64,000 nt of DNA from Curtobacterium pusillum (GTDB lineage: Bacteria > Actinomycetota > Actinomycetes > Actinomycetales > Microbacteriaceae), in NCBI RefSeq assembly GCF_007673235.1, contig NZ_VDZH01000003.1, positions 593,168 through 657,167 of the forward strand, in the 5' to 3' direction. How positions within the stretch are numbered: the stretch's first letter is position 1; each line of letters starts with the position of its first letter. The notes beneath the pieces were generated by a model that saw only the letters and a program-made list of their open reading frames with translations, did not search any database and had not been told where the DNA came from. Shown here in pieces: positions 33,114-42,145 of this stretch. Position numbers and translations under genes: made by a program.

Positions 33114-33773
33114 GTGACCCCGCCCGAGATGTCCGTCGACCAGGCCGTCGAGCGTGCCGTCGAGCTCGCGGGCCGCGACGGTCGGACGGTCCTCGGGATC
33201 GCCGGAGCGCCTGGTGCGGGCAAGTCGACGCTCGCCCGGCGGGTGGTCGTGGCCGTCGACGCGGCACTGGGAGCGGGCACTGCCGTGCAGGTCCCGATGG
33301 ACGGGTTCCACCTGTCGAACGCCGCCCTCGACGCCCTCGGACGACACGACCGCAAGGGTGCGATCGACACCTTCGACGGCGAGGGCTACGTGGCGCTCGT
33401 GCGACGACTCGTGGCAGCGGACGCGGTCGACCACGCACGCGGTCCCGTCGTGTGGGCGCCGGACTTCGACCGCCGCGTCGACGAACCCGTCGCCGGCAGC
33501 ATCGCCGTCCCGGCCACGACCCGACTGGTCGTGTCCGAGGGCAACTACCTGCTCGACGACACCGAGCCCTGGGCGACGCTCGCCGACCTCTTCACCGAGA
33601 CCTGGTTCTGCAGCGTCGACGACGGCGTCCGCGTCGACCGTCTGGTGGGCCGGCACATGCGGCACGGCCGCGACCACGAGGCGGCCCGCGACTGGGCGGT
33701 GGAGGTCGACGGCGTGAACGCGGCGAGGGTCGCACCCACGGTGATCCGTGCCTCCAGGACGGTACGGACGTGA
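33114..33773 (+). CDS. P-loop nucleoside/nucleotide kinase family protein (PRK/uridine kinase-like)
   Basis: 219 residues. Walker A GAPGAGKST at about residues 35-43, MDGFHLSNAALD (the phosphoribulokinase/uridine kinase-like substrate loop), RKGAIDTFDGEGYVALVRRL, WAPDFDRRVDEP, VVSEGNYLLDD and GRHMRHGRDHEAARDW. Proteins with this layout are annotated as nucleoside or fructose-uptake-system kinases; the substrate is not clear. GTG at 33114 with CAGGAT 6 nt upstream. The last codons overlap a CGTGCCTCCAGG motif (33747-33758) of the dispersed family. Confidence 0.85.
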   Translation: MTPPEMSVDQAVERAVELAGRDGRTVLGIAGAPGAGKSTLARRVVVAVDAALGAGTAVQVPMDGFHLSNAALDALGRHDRKGAIDTFDGEGYVALVRRLVAADAVDHARGPVVWAPDFDRRVDEPVAGSIAVPATTRLVVSEGNYLLDDTEPWATLADLFTETWFCSVDDGVRVDRLVGRHMRHGRDHEAARDWAVEVDGVNAARVAPTVIRASRTVRT

Positions 33774-33822
33774 CCACGAGACCGACGCGAACCAACACGA
33801 CGCGACCCGAACAGGAGCTGCC

Positions 33823-34653
33823 ATGACCATCGCCATCACCGGAGCCACCGGCAAGATCGGCGGCGCCGTCGCCCGCGCACTCGCCTCGGACGGCGTCCCC
33901 TTCCGGATGATCGTCCGCGATGCCGCGCGCGCCCCGGAGCTGCCGGGGACGGAGGTCGCCGTGGCGACGTTCGACGACGTCGACGCGAGCCGTGCCGCCC
34001 TCGAGGGGGTCGACCTGCTGCTCATGGTCTCGGCGGCGGAGGCCGAGGACCGCCTCGCCCAGCACCGTGCGTTCGTCGGCGCTGCGGCGACGGCCGGGGT
34101 CCGTCACGTCGTGTACACGTCGTTCTCGGGCGCCGCAGCGGACGCGACGTTCACCCTCGGGCGTGACCACTGGGCGACCGAACAGGCGATCCGGGCCACC
34201 TCGATGGCGCACACGTTCCTGCGGGACTCGTTCTACCTGGACTTCGTCGAGGACCTCGTCGGCGAGGACGGCGTGATCCGCGGCCCGGCCGGCGACGGTG
34301 CGATGGCCGCGGTCGCGCGGGCGGACGTCGCACGTGTCGCGACCGAGGTGCTGCGCAACCCGTCGGCGCACCTCGACCGGACCTACGAGCTGACCGGCCC
34401 GGTCGCGATCACGCTCGAACAGGCCGCGACGACGGTCTCCGAGGTCCGCGGCCGGACGGTCACGTACCACCCGGAGACGGTGGAGGAGGCGTACGCCTCA
34501 CGGGCGCGCTGGAACCCGGAACCCTGGCAGGCGGACGCCTGGGTGAGCACCTACACGGCGATCGCCGAGGGCGCGCTCGCGCGGGTCTCCGGTGACGTCG
34601 AGCGGGTCACGGGGCGCCGTCCGCTCTCGTTGGGCGAGGTGCTGGAGGGCTGA
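33823..34653 (+). CDS. NmrA-like NAD(P)-binding protein (atypical SDR)
   Basis: 276 residues. N-terminal cofactor loop ITGATGKIGGAVARALAS, then VDLLLMVSAAEAEDR, GVRHVVYTSFSGAA and FLRDSFYLDF. There is no YxxxK active site, as in the NmrA/HSCARG and azoreductase-like atypical SDRs that sense redox state or reduce quinones. The ATG has CAGGAG 6 nt upstream and it follows the P-loop kinase by 49 nt, probably in one operon. Function not assigned. Confidence 0.85.
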   Translation: MTIAITGATGKIGGAVARALASDGVPFRMIVRDAARAPELPGTEVAVATFDDVDASRAALEGVDLLLMVSAAEAEDRLAQHRAFVGAAATAGVRHVVYTSFSGAAADATFTLGRDHWATEQAIRATSMAHTFLRDSFYLDFVEDLVGEDGVIRGPAGDGAMAAVARADVARVATEVLRNPSAHLDRTYELTGPVAITLEQAATTVSEVRGRTVTYHPETVEEAYASRARWNPEPWQADAWVSTYTAIAEGALARVSGDVERVTGRRPLSLGEVLEG

Positions 34654-34661
34654 CGCCCGGC

Positions 34662-34691
34662 CTGGAGGCACGGGGTGCTCCCGTCCTTCAG
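34662..34691. terminator. hairpin between convergent genes
   Basis: CTGGAGGCACGGG (34662-34674) pairs with TCCCGTCCTTCAG (34679-34691) imperfectly, with one bulge and one mismatch, around a 4-nt loop. It lies between the convergent NmrA-like and MFS genes and can serve both. One arm is a copy of the dispersed CTGGAGGC motif. Confidence 0.5.
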
Positions 34692-34709
34692 TGAGCGTCC
34701 GACAGGTGG

Positions 34710-35972
34710 TCAGGACACACGCCGGGCGGCGAAGGTCCCCACGACACCGAGGGTGAGCACCGCGACGAGCACGACGAGCAGTGGTGCCGTCCAGTTCCCG
34801 GTTGCCCCGTGCAGGGACCCGGCGACGATGGGGCCCGCGGAGCCGATCAGGTAGCCGCCGCCCTGCACGAACGCGGACATCCGACGGGCATCGGCGTCGC
34901 TCGACACGATCCGGACGATCACGATGAAGATGACCGTGATGCCGCCACCCTGGGCAGCGCCGCCGAGCACCGACCAGAGCAACCAGAGCTGCGGCGCGAA
35001 CAGGAGACCGAGGGGCATCGCGAGCCAGAGGAACGCGACGAGGGAGATGATCGCGCGCGGCCGCCACTTCGATGCGAGCACCGGGACGCCGAGCGCTCCG
35101 ACGACGGCGAGGATCTGGAAGACCGACGAGCTGGCGCCGGACGATGCCTTCGAGAAGCCGATCTCGTCGTGCAGGAGCGTCGGGATCCAGGCGGTGAGGG
35201 CGTAGTACGAGAACGCCTGGCCGCCGAACGCCAGGGTCAGGCCCCAGGTGATCAGGCGCCGGGCGGGACGGACCGGTTCGGCAGCCGCCTGAGCGGCACG
35301 GACGGTCCGGATCGCGCCGGTGTCGAGCACCTGGTCGATCGGCCCGGTGACCGGGAGTGGCTCGGTGTTCGCCGTCGATGGACGCAACCAGGCGGCGCGG
35401 GCTCCGACGGCGTACGTCCACGCGAAGCCGGCGATGACCGCGAGCACGGCCCAGACAGCGATCGCGAGCGGCCATCCCCACGCCGCGGCGAGCGGCGCGG
35501 TGCCGAGCGAGGTGATCATCGAACCGACGTTGAGCGCCGACGTGTACACACCGGTGACGAGGCCGACGCGCTCCGGGGAGGTGTCCCGGCGGATCACCAC
35601 CGGGATCACCACGTTGCCGATGGTGATGCCGATGCCGATGATCGCGGTTCCGACGAGCAGCGCCGCGGCGGAGGGCATCGACCGGACCACGGTGCCGGCC
35701 AGCACGATGACGAGCGACAGGGACACCGCACGCTCGGGGTCGGCCTTGGCGATCACCCAGCTGGCGAACGGCGTCGCGAGCGCGAAGCACAGCACCGGGA
35801 TCGTCGTCAACAGGCCCGCGATCGTGGCGGTGAGGCCGAGGTCGAGCCGGATGTCCCCGATCACCGGAGCCGTCGCGACGATCGGGCCGCGGAAGTTCAG
35901 CGCGATCAGGACGATCGCGGCCGGCAGCACCCAGGCGGCTCCGCGCAAGCCCGTGCGGGCGGCGGCGTTCAC
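34710..35972 (-). CDS. MFS transporter, CynX/NimT-like
   Basis: 420 residues, 12 predicted spans. It starts with ALNFRGPIVATAPVIGDI and has GIGITIGNVVIPVVIRRD, both characteristic of the cyanate/nitroimidazole transporter (CynX/NimT) branch of MFS. Later segments include GGQAFSYYALTAWIPTLL and MSAFVQGGGYLIGSAGP. Substrate unknown. The GTG start overlaps the stop of the upstream HAD phosphatase by 4 nt, so both are co-translated. Confidence 0.88.
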   Translation of the reverse strand: MNAAARTGLRGAAWVLPAAIVLIALNFRGPIVATAPVIGDIRLDLGLTATIAGLLTTIPVLCFALATPFASWVIAKADPERAVSLSLVIVLAGTVVRSMPSAAALLVGTAIIGIGITIGNVVIPVVIRRDTSPERVGLVTGVYTSALNVGSMITSLGTAPLAAAWGWPLAIAVWAVLAVIAGFAWTYAVGARAAWLRPSTANTEPLPVTGPIDQVLDTGAIRTVRAAQAAAEPVRPARRLITWGLTLAFGGQAFSYYALTAWIPTLLHDEIGFSKASSGASSSVFQILAVVGALGVPVLASKWRPRAIISLVAFLWLAMPLGLLFAPQLWLLWSVLGGAAQGGGITVIFIVIVRIVSSDADARRMSAFVQGGGYLIGSAGPIVAGSLHGATGNWTAPLLVVLVAVLTLGVVGTFAARRVS

Positions 35973-36643
35973 CGTGGGACGACCGTGCCGGGCAGCAGGA
36001 TCGGGAGCAGGTCGAGCGGGGTCGCCGCCGACGCGATCGTGCCCTCGGCCTCGGCGGGAGAGCCGTAGCCCCACTCGGCGAAGACCACCGGGACGCCGTG
36101 GACCGTCGCGCCCTCGACGTCGTGCAGCCGGTCGCCGACGAGCACCGGTCGGCTCGTGTCGAACCCGCGGGCGTCGAGTCGCTTGAGCGCTTCCTCGACC
36201 ACGTCGGCCTTGCTCGACCGGACCTCGTCGTCGCTCGCGCCCGTGATGATGTCGATGTCACCGGTGAGGCCGTAGTGCTCGAGGATGTACGTCGCCGGGG
36301 TCTCGGGCTTGCTCGTCGCGGTGGAGATCGGCAGCCCGGCCTCGTGCAGGGTGCGGAGCACGACGTCGATGCCGGGGAACATGGCGGAGTCGAGGGCCCC
36401 GTGCGAGAAGTAGTGCTCGCGGTACACGGCGAGGGTGTGCTCGGCCTGCTCCTGGTCCATGCCCATCGCGGTCGTGAAGGTGTCCATGATCGGGGGACCG
36501 ACGAACGACATCAGCGTCGCGTGGTCCGGCACCGGGACGCCGACCTTCCGGAACGTGTACGTGAGGCTCTCGAGGATGCCCGGCGCGGAGTCGCTGATGG
36601 TGCCGTCGAGGTCGAAGAGGATGGCGCTGAACGGGCTGGTCAT
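35969..36643 (-). CDS. HAD family hydrolase, phosphoglycolate phosphatase-like
   Basis: 224 residues. HAD motif I DLDGTISDS with nucleophile Asp near residue 11, motif II in ISTATSKPE (Thr/Ser), motif III Lys before the VVEEAL helix, motif IV VGDRLHDVEGA. The alpha-helical C1 cap between motifs I and II fits the Gph subgroup, which dephosphorylates phosphoglycolate and other small phosphates. It leads an operon with the CynX-like transporter. TAGGGT lies 10 nt before the ATG. Confidence 0.9.
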   Translation of the reverse strand: MTSPFSAILFDLDGTISDSAPGILESLTYTFRKVGVPVPDHATLMSFVGPPIMDTFTTAMGMDQEQAEHTLAVYREHYFSHGALDSAMFPGIDVVLRTLHEAGLPISTATSKPETPATYILEHYGLTGDIDIITGASDDEVRSSKADVVEEALKRLDARGFDTSRPVLVGDRLHDVEGATVHGVPVVFAEWGYGSPAEAEGTIASAATPLDLLPILLPGTVVPR

Positions 36644-36658
36644 GTCCTGCCCACCCTA

Positions 36659-36672
36659 CCGGCGCGCGCCGG
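36659..36672. repeat. short perfect palindrome upstream of the HAD gene
   Basis: CCGGCGCGCGCCGG is a perfect 14-nt palindrome between nucS and the HAD gene, followed at 36695-36708 by another CGTGCCTCCAGGCC motif. It may be part of a weak terminator for nucS on the minus strand. Confidence 0.3.
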
Positions 36673-36732
36673 GACCGACGCGGCGGGGCCGACCCGTGCC
36701 TCCAGGCCCGGACCAGGTTCCGCAGCGCTCGC

Positions 36733-37428
36733 TCAGAACAGGCGGGTGTGGCCGCCCTCGATGCCGCGCATCGCGTCGTAGTCGAGCACGAGAACGCGGA
36801 TGCCGCGGTCCTCGGCGAGCGTGCGCGCCTGCGGTGCCACGGTCTGCGCCGCCAGCACGCCCTGGACCGGACGGAGCAGTGGGTCGCGGTTCATCAACTC
36901 GAGGTATCGCGTCAGCTGCTCGACCGCGTCGATGTTGGCGTTGCGCTTCATCTCGACCGCGACGCTCGCGCCGGCGTCGTCCCGCGCCAGGATGTCGACC
37001 GGTCCGATGGCGGTCATGTACTCGCGGCGGACCAGCGTGTGACCGTCCCCGAGGAGCTCGATCTGCTCGGCGAGGAGCTGCTGCAGGTGCGCCTCGACCC
37101 CGTCCTTCACGAGCCCTGGGTCGACGCCGAGGTCGTGGGTCTCGTCGGTCACGATCTCGTACAGGGAGACGATGAGCTTGTCCTGCGTCTTCTTCTGCGT
37201 GACCGTCCACACCTGCGTGATGCCGGCGCTGGACTGCTCGTCGTCCGGTTCGCTGATCTCGATCGAGCACGGCGGGCTCATCCAGTTGAGCGGCTTGTAG
37301 CTGCCGCCGTCGGAGTGCACGAGCAGGGAACCGTCGGCCTTCAGCATGAGGAGACGGGTCGCGAGCGGCAGGTGGGCTGAGAGCCGCCCCGCGTAGTCGA
37401 CGGAGCAGCGGGCGATGACGAGGCGCAC
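36733..37428 (-). CDS. nucS: endonuclease NucS (EndoMS), mismatch-specific
   Basis: 231 residues, the normal length. N-terminal beta-domain [20 protein letters not shown] and [21 protein letters not shown]-terminal nuclease domain with [12 protein letters not shown] and [21 protein letters not shown], carrying the Asp/Glu-x-Lys catalytic set. The last residues, GHTRLF, resemble the beta-clamp-binding tail. NucS cuts both strands at mismatches and replaces MutS/MutL in most actinobacteria. The start is a GTG at 37428; TAGGCT lies 7 nt upstream and overlaps the stop codon of the MFS gene before it. Confidence 0.95.
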   Translation of the reverse strand: MRLVIARCSVDYAGRLSAHLPLATRLLMLKADGSLLVHSDGGSYKPLNWMSPPCSIEISEPDDEQSSAGITQVWTVTQKKTQDKLIVSLYEIVTDETHDLGVDPGLVKDGVEAHLQQLLAEQIELLGDGHTLVRREYMTAIGPVDILARDDAGASVAVEMKRNANIDAVEQLTRYLELMNRDPLLRPVQGVLAAQTVAPQARTLAEDRGIRVLVLDYDAMRGIEGGHTRLF

Positions 37429-37438
37429 GCCCGGAAGC

Positions 37439-38653
37439 CTAACGGGCGGCGACGCCTCGTTCGCGCGCCGCTCCCGATGCCAACCCCGCCGCGATGATGA
37501 AGACGAAGACGACCAGCAGCGCGCCGAGCAGGCCGATGTGCTCGCCGAGGAACCCGATGAGCGGCGGTCCGGCCAGGAACGCCACGTAGCCGATCGTCGC
37601 GACGGCGCTGACCCGAGCGGCGGCGGTCCGGGGGTCGTCGGCGGCGGCGGACATGCCCATCGGGAAGCCCAGGCTCGCGCCGAGGCCCCAGAGCACGACG
37701 CCGACGACGGCGAGCGGGACGTCGTCGATGAAGATGAGCATGCCGAGGCCGACCACCGCGACGGCGGCGCTGATCCGCAGCACGGGCACGCGACCGAACC
37801 GGTCGATCAGGGGGCTACCGGCGACACGGCCGACGGTCATCGCGGCGAGGAAGACCGTGAGCACGGCGGACCCGGCGGCGTTGTCGAGGCCGTGGCCGTC
37901 GATCATCGCGAGCGGGAGCCAGTCGTTCGCGGAGCCCTCGGCCAACGCCATGCCGAGCACGATCACGCCGATGAAGATCGTGGAGGGCTGTGCCCAGACC
38001 TGCCAGCGGGTGAGCGGCGTCGCGACCGGGCTGGTGTCGGTGCCGACCGGCTCCTCGAAGCGGTGCTCGTCCTGGAACTTCGCGACGGCGACGAGCATCG
38101 CGGCACTCGTGACGACGACCAGGACGATGAAGTGCCACGCGACCGGGACGTCGAGCCGTTCGGCCAGGGCTCCGAGGCCCGCGCCGGCGAGCGTGCCGAG
38201 GCTGAAGGCGGCGTGGAAGAGCGGCATGATCGTGCGCCCGCCGGCCTTCTCGGCAGCGGCACCGGACACGTTCATCGACACGTCGCAGAGTCCGTTGCCG
38301 AAGCCGAACGCGATGAGGGCGATCCAGATGGCGGCGAAGCCCCACCCGAGGGTGACCGCGACCCCGGCGAACACCATGCCCGCCGTCAGGCACACCGCGG
38401 CGATCTGGACGCCTCGACGTGCGCCGAGCTTCGCGACGATGTGTCCGGCGAAGGTCAGGCCCCCGATCGAGCCGACGGCCATGCCGAGCACGAGCAGGCC
38501 CATCTCGAACGTGCTCGCACCGAGGGAGTCGCGCACGCTGGGGATCCGGCCGAGCCACGTCGCGATGTCGAGGCCGGACAGGGTGAACACGACGAACACC
38601 GCGGTGATCCAGGCCCGGGTGGTCGGGGTCGTGCGGGTGGACGTCGTCGTCAT
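37439..38653 (-). CDS. MFS transporter, YbjJ-like
   Basis: 404 residues with 12 spans; paralogue of the MFS at 28676-29884 (shared [30 protein letters not shown] and [14 protein letters not shown]). ATG at 38653 with AAGGA about 8 nt upstream; further upstream in frame there is only low-complexity sequence through the operator. It is divergent from a LacI-type regulator across a 27-bp palindrome, so it is most likely repressed by that LacI protein, its substrate perhaps being the inducer. Ten nucleotides separate it from nucS. Confidence 0.88.
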   Translation of the reverse strand: MTTTSTRTTPTTRAWITAVFVVFTLSGLDIATWLGRIPSVRDSLGASTFEMGLLVLGMAVGSIGGLTFAGHIVAKLGARRGVQIAAVCLTAGMVFAGVAVTLGWGFAAIWIALIAFGFGNGLCDVSMNVSGAAAEKAGGRTIMPLFHAAFSLGTLAGAGLGALAERLDVPVAWHFIVLVVVTSAAMLVAVAKFQDEHRFEEPVGTDTSPVATPLTRWQVWAQPSTIFIGVIVLGMALAEGSANDWLPLAMIDGHGLDNAAGSAVLTVFLAAMTVGRVAGSPLIDRFGRVPVLRISAAVAVVGLGMLIFIDDVPLAVVGVVLWGLGASLGFPMGMSAAADDPRTAAARVSAVATIGYVAFLAGPPLIGFLGEHIGLLGALLVVFVFIIAAGLASGAARERGVAAR

Positions 38654-38679
38654 CGGAGATCCTTGCTGGGGCGCGTGTT

Positions 38680-38706
38680 GCGGTCGGATCGAATCGATTC
38701 GACCGC
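38680..38706. promoter_or_regulatory. 27-bp LacI-type operator
   Basis: GCGGTCGGATCGA and TCGATTCGACCGC flank a central A: 12 of 13 pairs are complementary. It lies between the divergent MFS and lacI-type genes, just upstream of TACGCT (38717-38722), the likely -10 of the regulator gene. Position and length suit a LacI-family dimer controlling both. Confidence 0.7.
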
Positions 38707-38730
38707 TGGTTCCGGCTACGCTAACGGGCG

Positions 38731-39873
38731 ATGGACGAACCGGCAACAGGACTCGGCGAGTCGCGCTCTGCCCGACGGGCGCGTCCCACGCTGGCAGCGG
38801 TCGCGCGTGCCGCCGGGGTCGCACCGTCGACGGCGTCGCTCGCGTTCAGCGGCCTCGGCCCGGTGTCGGAGGACGCGAAGGCCCGTGTGCTCGCGGCCGC
38901 CGCCGACCTCGGCTACGGCGGTCCCGACCCACGTGCGCGCTCCCTGCGCCGCGGCCGCTCCGGCGTCATCGGGGTCGTGATGGACGAGCGCCTGAGCGAC
39001 GCCTTCCGTGACCCGGTGAACGTCCTGACGCTCGACGGCATCGCCGAGGTCGCGGGTGCCGCCGGTGCGTCCCTGCTGCTCGTCCGGAGCCCGCTCGACG
39101 ACGAACAGGGCGCCGGACCCATCGTCGACGCACCGATGGACGCCGTGGTGCTCGTCGGCTGCAACGTGCGCATCGACCCCGCGGTCGCGGTCCTCCGCCG
39201 ACGCCAGATCCCCGTCGTCGCGATCGAGGCGGACGAGATCGAGGGTGCCGTGCCGATCCACCTCGACAACCGCGAGGCCTCCCGACGTGCCGCCGCCTAC
39301 CTCCGCGACCTCGGGCACACCGACGTGACGATCGTGGCGCTCCCGCTCGACGCCGCCCGGCGTCGGGGTCCCGTCGACGAGGCGCGCGAGGCCGAGGGCG
39401 TCGCCCACACCACCCTCGAACGGCTGCGCGGCGTTCGCGGTGTCTACCCCGACGCCGTCGCCGTCGAGACCGCCGGCAGCTCGGTGGAGGAGGGGCGCAT
39501 CGCCGGCGAGGCCCTGTTCGCTCCCGGATCGACCGCGCCCACGGCCGTCGTGGCGCAGAGCGACCTGCTCGCCGTCGGGGTGATCTCGGCTGCCCTCGAC
39601 GCCGGACTCCGGGTGCCGGAGGACGTCAGCGTCGTCGGGTTCGACGGCATCACGGTCGACGACAGCCTGCTGCACCGCACCCCGATCCGGCAGCTCACGA
39701 CCCTGGTGCAGCCGTTCGAGCAGAAGGGCCGCGCTGCCGCGCGTGCCGCGCTGGCGATGCTCGAGGGGGACGAACCCGTGCCGGCGGCGTTCCGGTCCGA
39801 GTTGCGGATCGGCGACACCACGGGGCCGGTGCCGGACCAGCCACCCTCCGGACGCGGCTCCGGGCGAGCCTGA
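38731..39873 (+). CDS. LacI family transcriptional regulator
   Basis: 380 residues. Helix-turn-helix at about residues 19-45 (TLAAVARAAGVAPSTASLAFSG), hinge region VLAAAADLGY, then a periplasmic-binding-protein-like sensor domain (GVIGVVMDERLSD, APMDAVVLVGCNV, IPVVAIEAD, VVAQSDLLAVGVISAALDAG, VGFDGITVDD). It should repress the divergent MFS gene and itself via the palindrome at 38680-38706. Start ATG at 38731, 8 nt after TACGCT. The inducing sugar is unknown. Confidence 0.92.
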   Translation: MDEPATGLGESRSARRARPTLAAVARAAGVAPSTASLAFSGLGPVSEDAKARVLAAAADLGYGGPDPRARSLRRGRSGVIGVVMDERLSDAFRDPVNVLTLDGIAEVAGAAGASLLLVRSPLDDEQGAGPIVDAPMDAVVLVGCNVRIDPAVAVLRRRQIPVVAIEADEIEGAVPIHLDNREASRRAAAYLRDLGHTDVTIVALPLDAARRRGPVDEAREAEGVAHTTLERLRGVRGVYPDAVAVETAGSSVEEGRIAGEALFAPGSTAPTAVVAQSDLLAVGVISAALDAGLRVPEDVSVVGFDGITVDDSLLHRTPIRQLTTLVQPFEQKGRAAARAALAMLEGDEPVPAAFRSELRIGDTTGPVPDQPPSGRGSGRA

Positions 39874-39936
39874 CGCGGGTACCGTGCCCGGCCGAGCCGA
39901 CGGGGCGGGCCGTCCCCGCGCCTCCCGGCCCGCTTG

Positions 39937-39969
39937 TCGAGACGGGCGCAGCGGACCGGGTCGTCTCGA
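39937..39969. repeat. inverted repeat after the LacI gene
   Basis: TCGAGACG (39937-39944) and CGTCTCGA (39962-39969) form perfect 8-bp arms with a 17-nt loop, in the 156-nt gap between the convergent LacI and SDR genes. A variant of the dispersed CGCGCCTCC motif precedes it at about 39917. Probably a weak bidirectional terminator. Confidence 0.4.
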
Positions 39970-40029
39970 GTACGAGTACCGCTGGCCGCGATGAGCAGGA
40001 CGGCGGAGTCGCGCCCGGAGCGGCGCTGG

Positions 40030-40908
40030 TCAGGCCACCGGCGCGGTGATCCCGGTCAGCCGCTCCGAGACGTCCCACAGCCGGGCCGCGAGCTCCCGGT
40101 CCCCAGCGCGTCGTGACCGACCGATGACCTGCGCCCCACCGCGCATGTGCATGAGGTGCTGCGGCCCCACGAACGTGTCGCCGGGGAGGTCCTCCGTCGC
40201 CGCGTAGAGCGTGGGGAGCGCGCCCTGGTCGGCGTCCTGACCCAGCCGGGGGAGCAGGTGGTCCCAGATGCCGGGTCGTGCGCCGTCCGGCAGGTCGTAG
40301 ATCGACGTGGTGACGAGCCCGGGGTGTGCGGCGAGGACCCGGACCGCCGAACCCGCGGTGGAGAGCCGGCGCTGGAGCTCGGCGACGAACAGCAGGTTCG
40401 CGAGCTTGGAGTCGTTGTAGGCGCGCGACGACCGGTAGGGGCGCCGTTCCCAGTTCGGGTCGTCGAGGTCGAGCCGAGCGGCACGTTCGGCTTGGGACGC
40501 GACGACGACCACCCGGTCGCGCACCCGTGGGAGCAGCAGCGTCGTCAGTGCGAAGTGCCCGAGGTGGTTGGTGCCGAAGTCGAGTTCGAAGCCGTCGGCG
40601 GTCCGAGTCAGCGAGCGCGCGGAGACGCCGGCGTTCGCGACCAGGACGTCGATCGGTCCGGTCCACTGCTCGGCGAACGACCGCACGGAGACGAGGTCGG
40701 CGAGGTCGAGCGGCCGCACCTCGACGGAGCCCGTGAGCGTGCTCGCCACCGCCCGGCCCTTGGTCGTGTCACGGACGGCGAGGACCACGTGCGCCCCGGC
40801 CCGAGCGAACGCAGCGGCCGTTGCCCGCCCGATACCGCTCGACGCGCCGGTGATGACGATGGTGCGGTCGGTCAGGTCCGGCAGGGCGGACGCGTCGTAA
40901 TCGGTCAT
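40030..40908 (-). CDS. SDR family oxidoreductase (retinol dehydrogenase-like)
   Basis: 292 residues. Cofactor loop ITGASSGIGRATAAAFARAG, NAGVSARS, catalytic Ser in VVVASQAERA and the YNDSK site (Tyr and Lys), followed by HPGLVTTSIYD. The insertion between Ser and Tyr (LDLDDPNWERRPYRSSRA) is typical of the retinol dehydrogenase/WWOX-like group of SDRs. Start ATG at 40908, 7 nt after TACATT; a full consensus -35 (TTGACA) lies 17 nt further up. It is divergent from a TetR gene, which likely represses it. Confidence 0.9.
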   Translation of the reverse strand: MTDYDASALPDLTDRTIVITGASSGIGRATAAAFARAGAHVVLAVRDTTKGRAVASTLTGSVEVRPLDLADLVSVRSFAEQWTGPIDVLVANAGVSARSLTRTADGFELDFGTNHLGHFALTTLLLPRVRDRVVVVASQAERAARLDLDDPNWERRPYRSSRAYNDSKLANLLFVAELQRRLSTAGSAVRVLAAHPGLVTTSIYDLPDGARPGIWDHLLPRLGQDADQGALPTLYAATEDLPGDTFVGPQHLMHMRGGAQVIGRSRRAGDRELAARLWDVSERLTGITAPVA

Positions 40909-40915
40909 GTCGCCA

Positions 40916-40964
40916 AATGTAGGCGCTGTCAACATAGTTGTCAACGACCACATCGCGCTATGGT
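40916..40964. promoter_or_regulatory. divergent SDR/TetR promoter with operator
   Basis: Minus strand: TTGACA (40944-40939), 17-nt spacer, TACATT (40921-40916). Plus strand: TATGGT (40959-40964) 6 nt before the TetR GTG. CAACATAGTTG (40930-40940) is an 11-bp palindrome inside the minus-strand spacer, and TGTCAAC is repeated on each side. The TetR protein probably binds here and blocks both promoters. Confidence 0.65.
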
Positions 40965-40970
40965 CGGACC

Positions 40971-41543
40971 GTGGACACGAGCTACCACCACGGTGACCTG
41001 CGCGAGACCCTGCTCGCCGAGGGCCGTCGGCTGCTCGTCGAACAGGGCGTCGAGGCGGTCACGCTGCGTGAACTCGCCCGCCGCGCCGGCGTGAGCCACG
41101 CCGCCCCTAGCCGGCACTTCCGCGATCGCGACGCGCTGCTCGAAGCCATCGCTGCGCGGGGCTTCGAGAGCCTCACCGCCGCCCTGCGGGACGCCGACCG
41201 GCTCGACGGCCAGGAGGCACGACTCACGTCCTACGCGCACGCCCACATCGCGTTCGCGCGCGACCAGGGCCCCCTCATGTCGCTCATGTTCGGGACGCAC
41301 GCCACGCCGGACGGGCCGCTCGACGCGGCAGCGGCCCGGTTCTTCGCGCTCGGCGCAGAACTCCTCGGCCAGCGGGCGGACGGCGACCCGGGCGCCCTCC
41401 CCTTCCTGGTCGCCGGGATGTTCGAGGGCATCGCCGGCCTGGTCATCGCCGGTCGGCTCGCACCGGAACGGGTGGACGCCGTGGTCGCCGACGCAGTCGC
41501 GATGCTGCTGCCCCGGCTCGGGCCGCCTGGTCGGCGCAGGTGA
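40971..41543 (+). CDS. TetR family transcriptional regulator
   Basis: 190 residues. It begins VDTSYHHGDLRETLLAEG, followed by the helix-turn-helix VTLRELARRAGVSHAAPSRHF and RDRDALLEAIAARGF. The C-terminal domain (AHAHIAFARDQGPLMSLMFG, LVAGMFEGIAGLVIAG) resembles the TetR_C_33/WHG type. Start GTG at 40971: TATGGT lies 6 nt upstream, so leaderless. It should regulate the divergent SDR gene and itself; the ligand may be the SDR substrate. Confidence 0.9.
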   Translation: MDTSYHHGDLRETLLAEGRRLLVEQGVEAVTLRELARRAGVSHAAPSRHFRDRDALLEAIAARGFESLTAALRDADRLDGQEARLTSYAHAHIAFARDQGPLMSLMFGTHATPDGPLDAAAARFFALGAELLGQRADGDPGALPFLVAGMFEGIAGLVIAGRLAPERVDAVVADAVAMLLPRLGPPGRRR

Positions 41544-41642
41544 GCATCTGCTCCGACACCGGATGGTGAATCGAAGTCGTCAGGCGACCTTGTTCGCTGC
41601 CGCCGAGGGCAACAGCCAGCACGTCGCCGACCATGCCGGTCC

Positions 41643-42119
41643 TCACGGGCGCAGGGCCTTGCGGTACCAACGATCCGAGTAGGGGTCGTCGTTGAACGCG
41701 GTGATGCGCTCGAACCCGTTCCGTTCGTACATCGCGCAAGCCTCCGTCAGTTCGGCGCGGGTGTCCAGGCGGAGCGTCGTGACGGCTCGTGCACGGCAGG
41801 ATCGCTCGACGGCGCGGAGCAGCTCCGTGCCGACGCCTCGACCGCGGTGCAGTGGCGACGTGAACACCTTGGTGAGCTCGGCCACGTCGCCGAGGAAACG
41901 CACGCCGGCGCAGCCGACCGGGTGGCCGTCTTCGAACGCCACGAACAGCGCGCCGGTGTCCCCCTGGAGGTCGTCGAAGGGTTCGTCGAGGAGCGCCTGG
42001 TCGACCTCGTCGTCCGTCACGGGCCGCCCGTACCACCGCGAGGCCACGTCGGCCAGGTAGTCGCGGACGATCCGAGCCGCGGTGGTGGCATCGGGGGAGA
42101 TCGTCTCGATGGAGCGCAC
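41643..42119 (-). CDS. GNAT family N-acetyltransferase
   Basis: 158 residues, one GNAT domain. Seen: GALFVAFEDGHPVGCAGVRF, AELTKVFTSPLHRGRGVGTELLR with the acetyl-CoA loop HRGRGVG, TLRLDTRAELTEACAMYERNGFE. The N-terminal FDDLQGDTG segment and the order of motifs fit the group that acts on small amines or amino acids. The GTG at 42119 lies 7 nt after TACGCT. The substrate is unknown. About 100 nt before its stop hold no visible feature. Confidence 0.87.
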   Translation of the reverse strand: MRSIETISPDATTAARIVRDYLADVASRWYGRPVTDDEVDQALLDEPFDDLQGDTGALFVAFEDGHPVGCAGVRFLGDVAELTKVFTSPLHRGRGVGTELLRAVERSCRARAVTTLRLDTRAELTEACAMYERNGFERITAFNDDPYSDRWYRKALRP

Positions 42120-42145
42120 GGTACGGAGCGTACGGGCGACCGTGG

